Source of the DNA: Microvenator marinus | GTDB taxonomy: Bacteria > Myxococcota_A > Bradymonadia > Bradymonadales > Bradymonadaceae | Direction: 5' to 3' | Assembly (NCBI RefSeq): GCF_007993755.1 | Contig: NZ_CP042467.1 | Coordinates: 434,001-498,000 of the forward strand | Length of the DNA stretch: 64,000 nucleotides | Shown: positions 54,627-62,893 of the stretch, one piece after another | How the letters are laid out: every line of letters starts with the position of its first letter | How positions within the stretch are numbered: position 1 is the stretch's first letter | The notes under the pieces: model-generated | Databases searched by the model: none | Seen by the model: the letters and a program-made list of their open reading frames with translations, nothing else | Told to the model about the DNA's origin: nothing | Position numbers and translations under genes: made by a program

Positions 54627-55037
54627 ATGCGATTCATCGGAGTAGATGTCGGTGCGAAAAGAGTGGGGATCGCGGTCTCAGACGACGAAGGCCGCGTTGC
54701 TGTCCCTAGCGAAAGCCTCGACGCAAAGACGGCTATCGTAGAGATTCTCGCCATGGCCCCTGACACCATAGCAGTTGGACTTCCGCTCGATCTCAAGGGC
54801 AGGGAAGGCCCTGCTGCACGCAAAGCTCGGAAGTTTGTAGATGATTTGCTCTCGCAGGTCGAAGCCGGCCAGGTCCCGCCGCAAATCGAGTGGATCGATG
54901 AGCGTTTTTCAACCGTAGTTGCCTCAAACCTTTTGAGAGACGCTGGCCTCAACGCAAAGAGGCAAAAGGGCGTCATCGACGCCATGGCCGCATCTCAAAT
55001 CCTTCAAACTTACCTCGATTCTCGAAAGTACGAATGA
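54627..55037 (+). CDS. ruvX: Holliday-junction resolvase-like / pre-16S rRNA nuclease YqgF
   Basis: A 136-residue RNase-H-fold protein of the YqgF/RuvX family: GVDVGAKRVGIAVSD at the start, AVGLPLDLKG, WIDERFST and a final DAMAASQILQTYL. In E. coli YqgF finishes the 5' end of 16S rRNA. It is 30 codons from the normal family length and complete. Start ATG 54627 has GGAG about 10 bases upstream; a TTG at 54594 would lengthen it without family similarity. The stop overlaps the mltG start (ATGA). Confidence 0.92.
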   Translation: MRFIGVDVGAKRVGIAVSDDEGRVAVPSESLDAKTAIVEILAMAPDTIAVGLPLDLKGREGPAARKARKFVDDLLSQVEAGQVPPQIEWIDERFSTVVASNLLRDAGLNAKRQKGVIDAMAASQILQTYLDSRKYE

Positions 55038-56092
55038 GCTCAAAGAACAAAAAACAAAGCCCCCGAAGACTTCTCGGTTGCGCCGCGTTCTGCTTCTCAC
55101 TCGTACTTGGCGCGGCACTTCTGGTCTTTGCGGATTTCTACTTGTGGACTCAACGCCCGTTGGTCCAAGACAACGAGCAAGTTCAATTCAGCGTTCCAGA
55201 AGGCACCTCTTGGCCAGAGTTCGTTCGTCTGCTCTCAAGTGAAGGTATCGTGACGCACCCACGCTACTTCGATATCTGGGGCCGGACGCGGGGTCTCCCT
55301 CAAATGATCAAGGCCGGCAGATACACGCTTGAAGGACCGCTCTATCTCGAGGAGGCATCCGCGCTCTTCGCCAAGGGTGGTGAGGCTGAAGACCTCGTCG
55401 TGACGATCTTGGAAGGTTGGACGATCTTTCATATCGCCGACAAATTGGAAGCCTCGCAGATCGTCTCGCGAACCGCTTTTCTAAACGCTGCCCGTTCGCC
55501 GACATTGCTCGAAGAGGCAGGCATGGAGGCGGAGAGTTTCGAAGGATATCTCTTTCCGGACACCTATCGATTTTCAACCACTGTGTCCGCCGAAGAAATC
55601 GTGAAGCGGATGCACGCGAGATTCAAGGATATCTATCAGGATGTTTCAAAGAATCGCGGTCCGGACACAAGTGATTGGTCCGACCATAAGATCATCACGC
55701 TTGCGTCTTTGATCGAAAGGGAGACCCGATCGCCCACAGAACGCCCCAGAATCGCCAGAGTTTTCCTCAACCGGTTAGACCGAAACATGCGGCTACAGAC
55801 CGACCCCACGTGCGTCTATTCCGAAGAAACTTACAGGGAGATTCCACACCCGAAATTCTGCAAGGACCGACTCAACCGTTACTCGACCTATGTGATCGAC
55901 GGATTGCCACCAGGCCCGATTGCTAACCCTGGCAGAGCCAGTCTCCAAGCCGCACTCAGGCCATCCACCCTCGCCGAGGACAAGGACTACCTCTTCTTCG
56001 TGGCAAGAAGAGACGGCTCCGGCAATCATCACTTTTCAAAGACCTATGATGAGCACCGGCGACGAGTCCGCCTCTATTTGAAGGGGAATTAG
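55034..56092 (+). CDS. mltG: Endolytic murein transglycosylase MltG
   Basis: A 352-residue inner-membrane protein with one N-terminal TM (about 14-37) and a periplasmic YceG-like domain. The catalytic Glu is Glu228 in ASLIEREE-like sequence ASLIERETRSP, followed by RIARVFLNRL, LPPGPIANPGRASLQAAL and DYLFFVA, all family marks. MltG cuts nascent glycan strands and so sets their length. The coupled ruvX upstream is a widespread arrangement and supports the call. Confidence 0.95.
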   Translation: MSSKNKKQSPRRLLGCAAFCFSLVLGAALLVFADFYLWTQRPLVQDNEQVQFSVPEGTSWPEFVRLLSSEGIVTHPRYFDIWGRTRGLPQMIKAGRYTLEGPLYLEEASALFAKGGEAEDLVVTILEGWTIFHIADKLEASQIVSRTAFLNAARSPTLLEEAGMEAESFEGYLFPDTYRFSTTVSAEEIVKRMHARFKDIYQDVSKNRGPDTSDWSDHKIITLASLIERETRSPTERPRIARVFLNRLDRNMRLQTDPTCVYSEETYREIPHPKFCKDRLNRYSTYVIDGLPPGPIANPGRASLQAALRPSTLAEDKDYLFFVARRDGSGNHHFSKTYDEHRRRVRLYLKGN

Positions 56093-56646
56093 GGTGCGGG
56101 AGCGGAGCTAATCGGAACGAAGAGCATGTCGAAGCGAACCACGGAATTGGAACCCGTCGCAGGCTCAAACTTCCACTTCTTGACCTCGGTGAGCACGCAC
56201 TCTTTGATCGAAGCGTTGATCGCCGTATCTCGCTCAACCGCTGCGATAATATTGCCCTTCGACCCGCTCACAGTGAACTGAACAGACATTTCGCCTTTGA
56301 CACTCGGGTCCTTCTCAATGGCCTCACGATAGCATTTGGAGAACTCATAACGCTTGGCCTTGACCTGATTCTTTACCAACTCTGGGTCCAGCTTACCCTG
56401 AACACGCAAGGACTCTTCGATCGGGTACACCAGTGCGTAATCAGACGCATTTCCAGCAGCCACCGCAGCTTCGCACGGTGGACACTCCGCGCTTGGAACC
56501 TCAGCAACGGCCGTTGTTCCGGTGGAATCGTCGATATAGGGCATACCGAACCACATCCCAGCTGCTCCCGCGCCTGCCCCCAAAAAGAACGCCAAACCGG
56601 TCACCATGACTACTACGACAACACTACAACCTTGACTCTCTGCCAT
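56089..56646 (-). CDS. AgmX/PglI-type membrane protein
   Basis: A 185-residue protein: N-terminal TM helix (CSVVVVVMVTGLAFFLGAGAG), a Cys pair (ECPPCEAA), and a C-terminal domain of about 100 residues with KYEFSKCYREAIEKDPSVKGEMSVQFTV-like strands and VLTEVKKWKFEPA, matching the AgmX/PglI C-terminal domain known from gliding-associated Myxococcus proteins and related TonB-like folds. The start ATG 56646 has CAGGAGA upstream; codons before it are excluded because they fall in the divergent promoter region. Envelope partner unknown. Confidence 0.8.
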   Translation of the reverse strand: MAESQGCSVVVVVMVTGLAFFLGAGAGAAGMWFGMPYIDDSTGTTAVAEVPSAECPPCEAAVAAGNASDYALVYPIEESLRVQGKLDPELVKNQVKAKRYEFSKCYREAIEKDPSVKGEMSVQFTVSGSKGNIIAAVERDTAINASIKECVLTEVKKWKFEPATGSNSVVRFDMLFVPISSAPAP

Positions 56647-56778
56647 CGGTCTTCTCCTGTTAAATTGCTTATCACAAAGGTCTATCACTCAAGCGAGGCG
56701 CTATTCAACCGCGAAGCGCTCAAACAACTTGCGAAGCGTCGGCGCGTGAGACACAATGGCACACTGAAGGAGGAAGCC

Positions 56779-58227
56779 GTGTCATTATTGCAACTGGCTC
56801 TAGACGAGCACTTGCGGCGAATTGCGAGGCATATTCAGGAGGAATGGGGGCTTTGGGTAGGTGTCGTTTCCAAGAACGAAGCGATCCCCTTTCCAGGAAG
56901 GACAAGCGTCAGTCTGCCGATTTGCGAGCGCCTTCTCGGTAATCCAGAATCCGCGCTGAAGTGCCAGGAGTCTGTCAGGGGATTTTATCAGGCCAAAGAG
57001 CTCGATTTCTGCCATCACCAGCTCGGCGCGATGGTCGTCCCAATCAAGACGACACATGGCAAAAAAGTGGGCAGTATCTACGTTTCTGGCTTCATCCCTC
57101 AGGAAGAGGGCGCACCGATCTGGGACGCGCTCAGGAAGTCATGGCCGGATGAGCTGATTGAGTCCGTACCCGTGCTCACTCGGCGCCAGCGTGATTCGAT
57201 CCTCGCGCTCATGACGTTGATGCAGTCCGTTGCGACCGAGGCGCTCGGTGCCACTGAGATCGAGGAAATCCCCAGTTACCGCGAGATTATCGGCGCCTCA
57301 GAGCCGATGCAGAAACTCTTCAAGGAGTTAAGAAAGGTCGCGAGGACTCAGAGCACAGTGCTGGTGCGCGGAGAAAACGGCACAGGAAAGGAGCTCATTG
57401 CGAAGGCCATCCACCGAGATAGTCCGCGCAGCACCATGCCTTTCCTCGCCCAGAACGTCGCGGCAATCCCGGCCGACCTCATGGAAAGTGAGCTCTTTGG
57501 GCATAAAAAAGGAGCGTATTCGGGCGCACACCGCGATCGAACAGGACTCTTCGAAGCCGCACACAAAGGCACATTTTTCCTCGATGAGATCGGGGAGATG
57601 GATGTAAGCCTGCAGGTCAAGCTGCTCCGTGTGCTCCAAGAAGGTAGCTTTCTTCCGATCGGAGACTCGGAGTTTAGAAAGGTCGACGTCCGCGTCATCT
57701 GCGCGACAAATCGCGATCTCGAAGCAGCGGTCAAGGAAGGTAGGTTTCGCCAAGATCTCTATTATCGCGTCAACGTCATCACGCTCACGGCACCGCCGCT
57801 CAGGTATCGTCGCGACGACATCCCCGCGCTCGCCACACACTTTACCCAGCTCGCTTCGCACAAACACGATCTCCCTCCGAAATTCCTAACCGAGGACGCC
57901 ATTGCTCGCCTGCAGGAGCATTCGTGGCCGGGAAATGTCCGCGAACTTGAGAACGAGATCGAGCGTCTGGTGATCCTTTCCGGTGACGCCACCGAAATCG
58001 ACGCATCGTTTATCAAGCTCAGGGCTCAGACACGGCAAAGCGCGGTGGATGTCATGGCCACCGACGTACAGCTTCCCGACGCTGTCGAAGAGCTCGAACG
58101 CAAGATGATCCTTGAGGTTCTGCGACGCACGAATTGGAATAAGAGCCAAACCGCGCGGGAGCTAGGCGTCTCGCGGCGAAACCTCATTCGAAAGGTTCAA
58201 GCCTTCGGCCTCGAAGACGAGCGTTGA
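56779..58227 (+). CDS. PocR-domain sigma-54 enhancer-binding regulator
   Basis: A 482-residue transcription activator. About residues 10-155 form a PocR-type ligand-binding domain with conserved Cys/His marks (SLPICERLLG, CHHQLGAMVVPI). The sigma-54 AAA+ domain has Walker A GENGTGKE (near 198), the sigma-54 contact loop GAYSGA (near 245; canonical is GAFTGA) and LDEIGEM. A Fis-type helix-turn-helix ends it (NKSQTARELGVSRRNLIRKV). I chose GTG 56779 since AAGGAGG sits 5 bases upstream; the longer frame from 56632 would start inside the divergent gene. It abuts the Omp85-type gene. Confidence 0.9.
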   Translation: MSLLQLALDEHLRRIARHIQEEWGLWVGVVSKNEAIPFPGRTSVSLPICERLLGNPESALKCQESVRGFYQAKELDFCHHQLGAMVVPIKTTHGKKVGSIYVSGFIPQEEGAPIWDALRKSWPDELIESVPVLTRRQRDSILALMTLMQSVATEALGATEIEEIPSYREIIGASEPMQKLFKELRKVARTQSTVLVRGENGTGKELIAKAIHRDSPRSTMPFLAQNVAAIPADLMESELFGHKKGAYSGAHRDRTGLFEAAHKGTFFLDEIGEMDVSLQVKLLRVLQEGSFLPIGDSEFRKVDVRVICATNRDLEAAVKEGRFRQDLYYRVNVITLTAPPLRYRRDDIPALATHFTQLASHKHDLPPKFLTEDAIARLQEHSWPGNVRELENEIERLVILSGDATEIDASFIKLRAQTRQSAVDVMATDVQLPDAVEELERKMILEVLRRTNWNKSQTARELGVSRRNLIRKVQAFGLEDER

Positions 58228-59466
58228 GTGAAACTTCTCTTCCTAATCGTTGGGTTTTGGGCGTTTTTGACCAGTCCGTTGCTGGCTCAAGAGCGCATCG
58301 AGAGTTTGGAGATCAAGGGACTCTTTCGGACCGAAGAAGAAGTGGTCAAACGAGAGTTGACCTTTGAGATACCAGGTCAGGCCGAGGAAGCTGAGATCGA
58401 GGAGTTCGTGCAGCGGCTTAGAAACCTGGGGATTTTTCGGATCGTCAACTACACCCTGGTAGACGGGCATCTCGTGGTGGAAGTTGATGAAAAGTGGACC
58501 ATCCTTCCCATGTTTAGCATTCAGTCTGGAGGACGCCTCTCGAGCCTTCTAGTCGGTGCGTTCGATGCCAATCTGGCCGGCAAATACATGGAGTTGGGTG
58601 GACGGTATCTTAGGCTGGGAGACACGAACTCGTTTGCACTCTGGCTCTACGACCCACGCTTCTTAAACCAGCGCTCCCTTGGAGGCGTCGACCTCTGGTG
58701 GTCGAATCGCCTGAGAACCCTCTATACGAAGGACGGAGAACTCGAAGGCGGCTACCTACGCCTGAGGAAGCTCGCAAGATTTCTCTACTCGAAGGAGTTT
58801 AACCGCGACTTCGAGCTTGGGGGCTCCCTTGCCGTTCAAGACGACACATTTTCTAGAGAACTGCTCAGCCCAAGTGTGCTCGAACTCAATTCACCTCTGC
58901 CCGAGGACACATTCGGACTTTTGCTGACAGGCACCTTGAGATTAGGCCGGCTGGACATCGACAATTACCTCGTCGAGGGCTTGCGTTTCTCACAATCGTT
59001 GACCGTGACACTGCCAGGGTCGAGCTTTACCGCCTTCGAATCCACGTCGCAATTCTCCCAATACATTCGCTTTCCGTGGCGTCAAAACATCGCATGGCGG
59101 CTTGGCTACGCGTTCACAACATCCGAAGAGATCGAGCAAGGCTTCTTCATTGGAGGTTTTGATACGGTCCGTGGCTACTTGGATTCCCGTTTCCGCGGCA
59201 CACACGCTTGGTACGCTAACGCGGAATACCGAATCGGTTCGCTTGACTACAAATGGCTCGCGCTCCAGCACACTGCGTTTGTGGACGGCACCGGCGTCTC
59301 AGACGATTTTCGCACATCTCTGAGGCTCAGCGGCGCGAGCGCCGGGCTCGGACTAAGAATCATGGTCCCCAAGGTCTATTCAGTCGTTGCCAGAGTAGAC
59401 TATGCCTTCCCACTCATCGGAGGCACGACGGGTGGCCTGAGTTTTGGCGCCCAACAGTTTTTCTAG
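58228..59466 (+). CDS. Omp85-family outer-membrane protein with one POTRA
   Basis: A 412-residue exported protein: signal peptide (KLLFLIVGFWAFLTSPLLAQ), one POTRA-like domain (about 23-90; IESLEIKGLFRTEEEVV, RNLGIFRIVNYTLV) and a 16-strand-size barrel that includes GGFDTVRGYL near residue 314, the VRGF/VRGY lid motif of BamA/TamA/FhaC. It is shorter than BamA (five POTRAs), so a specialised Omp85 member. Start GTG 58228 directly follows the stop of the sigma-54 regulator gene, so the pair is transcribed together and the barrel may be the regulator's target. Confidence 0.85.
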   Translation: MKLLFLIVGFWAFLTSPLLAQERIESLEIKGLFRTEEEVVKRELTFEIPGQAEEAEIEEFVQRLRNLGIFRIVNYTLVDGHLVVEVDEKWTILPMFSIQSGGRLSSLLVGAFDANLAGKYMELGGRYLRLGDTNSFALWLYDPRFLNQRSLGGVDLWWSNRLRTLYTKDGELEGGYLRLRKLARFLYSKEFNRDFELGGSLAVQDDTFSRELLSPSVLELNSPLPEDTFGLLLTGTLRLGRLDIDNYLVEGLRFSQSLTVTLPGSSFTAFESTSQFSQYIRFPWRQNIAWRLGYAFTTSEEIEQGFFIGGFDTVRGYLDSRFRGTHAWYANAEYRIGSLDYKWLALQHTAFVDGTGVSDDFRTSLRLSGASAGLGLRIMVPKVYSVVARVDYAFPLIGGTTGGLSFGAQQFF

Positions 59467-59470
59467 ACAA

Positions 59471-61489
59471 TTACTTGGGCGGCGCTGCAATCCTCGGGTC
59501 CACGGACTCACCGTTGAGGATGCGATACGCGATATAGCTGCCGATCACACGCTTGGTGTAGTCGCGGGTTTGAAGCGGGGGGATGTCTTCAACAAAGAGC
59601 GCGATATCGTCAGACGGGTAGCGCTTTATCCACTTACGAAGGGCGCCGGAACCCGCGTTATAGGCCGCGGCAATCAATACTGGATGGTCGTCGAAATTCT
59701 TTGCCAACCAGAAGAGATGGTCTGCACCCACGCGGACATTGATTTCCGCGGTCTTGAGGCGGTCTGGCGTGGCATCTCCAGGAATATCGTCATCATGCCC
59801 AAGCGCTGTGCGCGGCATCAACTGCATAAGTCCAAGCGCACCTGCATAGGATTCGATGTCTTCAATGAAGCTCGATTCCTCGCGCATGATCGAAGCGGGT
59901 AGGGCGGGGTGAACCCGTTGGCCACCGGCCTGCTTGGCCTCCGCATCAACAGCATCGCGAAGTTCCTGAGCGAACGGATTCGGCCACGCGACCCCCCACC
60001 TCCAACGCTCGATGAAACGGTTGGAGCCTTCAGTGGTTAACCACGGCCTTCCATCAACCCTTCTTCGAATCTGATTATGGCTGAACGGAAATCTACCCGC
60101 TCTATCCGCCCAATAGGCGGAAAGCCAGATTTCATCGGGGGTTTTGGCCCGAGCCGCCAAAAAGTCGGCCAACCATTCAGGATGACCAACATCGGCCAAG
60201 AGCCCTGCGTTCATCGGACGCTCCACAGCGGCTGGAACCCCGTTTCGAATCTCAAATTTCGGTGCGTCGATCCCGGCTTCTTTGAGTCGTAGGTACGAAA
60301 GTGGACCGTAGAAGGAGGCCGGATAGGTCTGCCAATTCTGCAAATGAACGGCCTGTGATTCGTTGTCTCTGCCGAGACTTAAGAGGGCCTGTGCTTCAAA
60401 ATAGGCGAGTCGGCCCTGGCTATAATACTGGTTATCATGGGGTGGTAGGCTCAGTGATCTCAACTCATCTAGAAAGGCTTCAAACTCCCTGGCACGGTAC
60501 AACGGCTCCAGGTACTCCCAGGCAATCTCAAAGATCATGTCACCACCTGGGTACGAAGTAAGGGCCTTGTTGAGATACGACTTTTGAGCGGGTCGTTCGT
60601 TCTGGTCGCGCGCGATTCGCGCGAGATACATCAGCGCGTCATCTGCGTGAGAGCGTTCAGGGTAGGTCTTTAGGAGTTCTTCAAACCGTTGTTTACTTTC
60701 GTCAAGCGCCCCAAGGTCGTATCGACGCTTCGCCACAAAGTAGAGCGCACGAATATGTGAATCAGGCGCGGAGGCACACTCGCCGAGCATCGCCGCATGC
60801 ATGTCTTCTACAGTGTTTCGCTGACGAAGCCGAAACACAGACTGTGCATGGGCGTAGCGTGCGAAACACCTGAGCTCGGTGTCCAACTCGTCCCACTTCA
60901 CCTTCTCAAAACTTTGGTCGGCGGTGATGAATCTGACTTCTGACCAGAGCCGAATTCCTCGGCGTGCAAGTTGCTCAGAAGAAGGCTTAAAGCCTGACGG
61001 TCCCCAGTTTGCCTCCTCCGCCTTCGTGCAATGCGCGTAGAAAGAACCGGGAACATTGTTGGCCAAATCAGCGGCACGTAGCCACTCGCAAAGTTCTTCG
61101 CGCTCACTGGACATCAATGCCTTTTCGGCCACGTCTTCCGTAGTCTTTGCCTTGAGAGCCGCGTGTTTTGTGCCGGGGAACGGAGAATTCAAAAGTAGGT
61201 CCAACTCCTGAGTCGAGAGAGGCTGCCCCCCAGCTGCTTTGCGCTCCAGCTCCTTGGCCCTCGCAAACTCAAACAAATCTGGTGAATTCTTCGCAACCAC
61301 ACGCCAGGCTGCTGACTCAAGGAGCGGATTCGATTGGGTGTTCGCGCTCAGGGCCACACGAAGGCCGATTTCCGTGGCCATTACGGGATTAGACGCGTTC
61401 TCCGCCAAAATCAAATGAACAGGGGACCATGCGTAGGTAGGCAAAGCCCACAAGAGGCAGATCAGAACAATAAACCGTTTCGTCGCCAT
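59471..61489 (-). CDS. slt: Soluble lytic murein transglycosylase
   Basis: A 672-residue exported Slt70-type enzyme: Sec signal (FIVLICLLWALPTYAWS), a large helical superhelix with TPR-like repeats (about 60-480) and a C-terminal SLT domain. The catalytic Glu is in ASIMREESSFIED (about residue 535), followed by GALGLMQLMPRTA and NAGSGALRKW, all standard. It cleaves peptidoglycan, forming anhydro-muropeptides. It follows the small barrel gene with a 28-base overlap. Confidence 0.93.
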   Translation of the reverse strand: MATKRFIVLICLLWALPTYAWSPVHLILAENASNPVMATEIGLRVALSANTQSNPLLESAAWRVVAKNSPDLFEFARAKELERKAAGGQPLSTQELDLLLNSPFPGTKHAALKAKTTEDVAEKALMSSEREELCEWLRAADLANNVPGSFYAHCTKAEEANWGPSGFKPSSEQLARRGIRLWSEVRFITADQSFEKVKWDELDTELRCFARYAHAQSVFRLRQRNTVEDMHAAMLGECASAPDSHIRALYFVAKRRYDLGALDESKQRFEELLKTYPERSHADDALMYLARIARDQNERPAQKSYLNKALTSYPGGDMIFEIAWEYLEPLYRAREFEAFLDELRSLSLPPHDNQYYSQGRLAYFEAQALLSLGRDNESQAVHLQNWQTYPASFYGPLSYLRLKEAGIDAPKFEIRNGVPAAVERPMNAGLLADVGHPEWLADFLAARAKTPDEIWLSAYWADRAGRFPFSHNQIRRRVDGRPWLTTEGSNRFIERWRWGVAWPNPFAQELRDAVDAEAKQAGGQRVHPALPASIMREESSFIEDIESYAGALGLMQLMPRTALGHDDDIPGDATPDRLKTAEINVRVGADHLFWLAKNFDDHPVLIAAAYNAGSGALRKWIKRYPSDDIALFVEDIPPLQTRDYTKRVIGSYIAYRILNGESVDPRIAAPPK

Positions 61490-62019
61490 GCGAGCCCCAG
61501 AAAAATCATATGTGTATCGATGGACGCCTCAGTGAACGACCAGTGATGCCGATAGAGGGCGTTGAGCCAAGGCGAGTGACCCGCATCGGCGTCCCAAAGA
61601 GGAAAGTCGAGGCCCGCTCCAAGAGTCAGCGCCGGTCCAATCCCGGAGGACTGAAAATCAACGCCCGCCCCAAGCTCCAGATAGAACGACGAGACCACGT
61701 AAGAGAGCCAGGAGTTACCCAGCAGAAACATATAGAGCGGGTGGGCCCCAAAGCCGTAATGAAGGCCATTCCGCGTCTCATCAAAATCGTCGTAACGCCA
61801 CGAAACACGACTATCCAGAAGCAACATGGGAAACGAGTGCCTGAAACCTAAATCGAACCCGAGCGAATTGGCATCGTCGAAGTTTTGAGCTCCTCGAACG
61901 CTCACTTCAACAAAGGATCCGTTGAAGTAAGGTGAGTAGTTTCTTGAATCTTCGGCAAAGGCATCGAGCGCCACCAAAGATAGCCAAATCCCAATCATAA
62001 ATTGGAGGGTCACACGCAT
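61462..62019 (-). CDS. Small outer-membrane beta-barrel protein
   Basis: A 185-residue protein with a signal peptide (RVTLQFMIGIWLSLVALDAFA) and about eight predicted amphipathic strands, e.g. YFNGSFVEVSVRGAQ, SYVVSSFYLELGAGVDF and a C-terminal HMIFLGLAWRRNG. It resembles OmpA/OmpX-size barrels by pattern only. The 3' end overlaps the start of slt by 28 bases, so the two are co-transcribed. Function unknown; it and the gene at 33419-33946 may belong to one family. Confidence 0.65.
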   Translation of the reverse strand: MRVTLQFMIGIWLSLVALDAFAEDSRNYSPYFNGSFVEVSVRGAQNFDDANSLGFDLGFRHSFPMLLLDSRVSWRYDDFDETRNGLHYGFGAHPLYMFLLGNSWLSYVVSSFYLELGAGVDFQSSGIGPALTLGAGLDFPLWDADAGHSPWLNALYRHHWSFTEASIDTHMIFLGLAWRRNGLLF

Positions 62020-62111
62020 AAAATCTCACATTTAACCTGCTGCAACCATCATGCATTACACCTGCAAACTCAACAGGGATTCTGAAATATTCCGGGACCG
62101 CGAACTCATAC

Positions 62112-62140
62112 TTGCGCACGGGTGCCTAAGACATTACTAT
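62112..62140 (+). promoter_or_regulatory. Putative promoter for the 62181 lipoprotein
   Basis: TTGCGC, 17-base spacer, TACTAT (5 of 6): the start point would be near 62147, giving a leader of about 34 bases. Confidence 0.5.
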
Positions 62141-62180
62141 CCCGCGCCAGTGTTGATTTTGGACTAAAAGGTACCTCGTT

Positions 62181-62798
62181 ATGTTTACACGCACGCAAAG
62201 ACTCACAGCCATCGTTGCTTTGGCGGCATTTACACAAACCGCCTGTTACAACACCTACTTCATCACGAAGAGCGAGCTCGAAAAGCTTGAGTCGAGTGTT
62301 GAGCCCAAAGAAACCGTGGAAGTCTTTGGCGACTGTCCTGGTGTTGCTGTGCTTGACTCTGAACGCCCAGCCTTTGCCCAGGCAGAAGGGGAAGCGCCCG
62401 CAGAAGCTGGTGCAGACGCACAAGCTGAAGTCGCTACCGACGCGCCAGCCGATGCCCAAGAGGCCGTGGCCGAAGAGATGGAAACCGCTGGAGAAGCTCC
62501 TTCGAGTTACGATGGATGCACCACAGTTCAGGTCTCGACCGCAAACGCGCTTTTCATCAAGACCAACGACGGTCGCATGAACCGCGTGACCCCGTTCAAC
62601 TTCATCATGAGCCAAGGTCAGATCGTCTCTCCAGAATACGATCTACTCGAGCGACTCGATGACGTAGAAGGCGCTGAAGTCGACCAGTTCTCGACTTGGA
62701 AGACCGTCGGCACCATCGCAGGTGTCAGCATCCTCGCCATCGGGACATTCGTTGGCATCAGTCTAATCGCGCCAGAAAGTGACGGATTCTCTCGCTGA
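62181..62798 (+). CDS. Ala/Glu-rich lipoprotein
   Basis: A 205-residue lipoprotein (lipobox FTQTAC, then YNTYFI). The middle (about 58-105) is an Ala/Glu/Asp/Pro-rich low-complexity stretch; the second half has a short domain with LFIKTNDGRMNRVTPFNF, and a hydrophobic segment near the C-terminus (TVGTIAGVSILAIGTFVGISLI). That last segment could cross the membrane, an odd trait for a lipoprotein. Function unknown. A strong hairpin terminator overlaps its stop codon, so the gene is transcribed by itself. Confidence 0.7.
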   Translation: MFTRTQRLTAIVALAAFTQTACYNTYFITKSELEKLESSVEPKETVEVFGDCPGVAVLDSERPAFAQAEGEAPAEAGADAQAEVATDAPADAQEAVAEEMETAGEAPSSYDGCTTVQVSTANALFIKTNDGRMNRVTPFNFIMSQGQIVSPEYDLLERLDDVEGAEVDQFSTWKTVGTIAGVSILAIGTFVGISLIAPESDGFSR

Positions 62799-62811
62799 GA
62801 ATCCCTTTTTT
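62784..62811 (+). terminator. Intrinsic terminator
   Basis: An 8-bp perfect stem GGATTCTC/GAGAATCC with a five-base loop, one C, then six T. It covers the stop codon of the Ala/Glu-rich lipoprotein gene. This is the clearest Rho-independent terminator in the window. Confidence 0.8.
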
Positions 62812-62826
62812 GGGCCGAATGAATCG

Positions 62827-62855
62827 TTGATTATCCAGTGGGGCACTGTTAGAAT
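62827..62855 (+). promoter_or_regulatory. Promoter with palindromic spacer
   Basis: TTGATT, 17-base spacer, TAGAAT (5 of 6). The spacer contains the inverted repeat CAGTG-GGG-CACTG, an operator-like position between the two boxes, so repression by a dimeric protein is possible. It begins 16 bases after the terminator. Confidence 0.6.
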
Positions 62856-62893
62856 CCACAAGTTCCTAAATGGATTACTATGCGGTGCTCTGA

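Noticed and set aside
62122-62580. 152-codon frame overlapping the 62181 gene
   Set aside because: Lys/Arg/Pro-rich out-of-frame translation; the 62181 frame has a lipoprotein signal, promoter and terminator.
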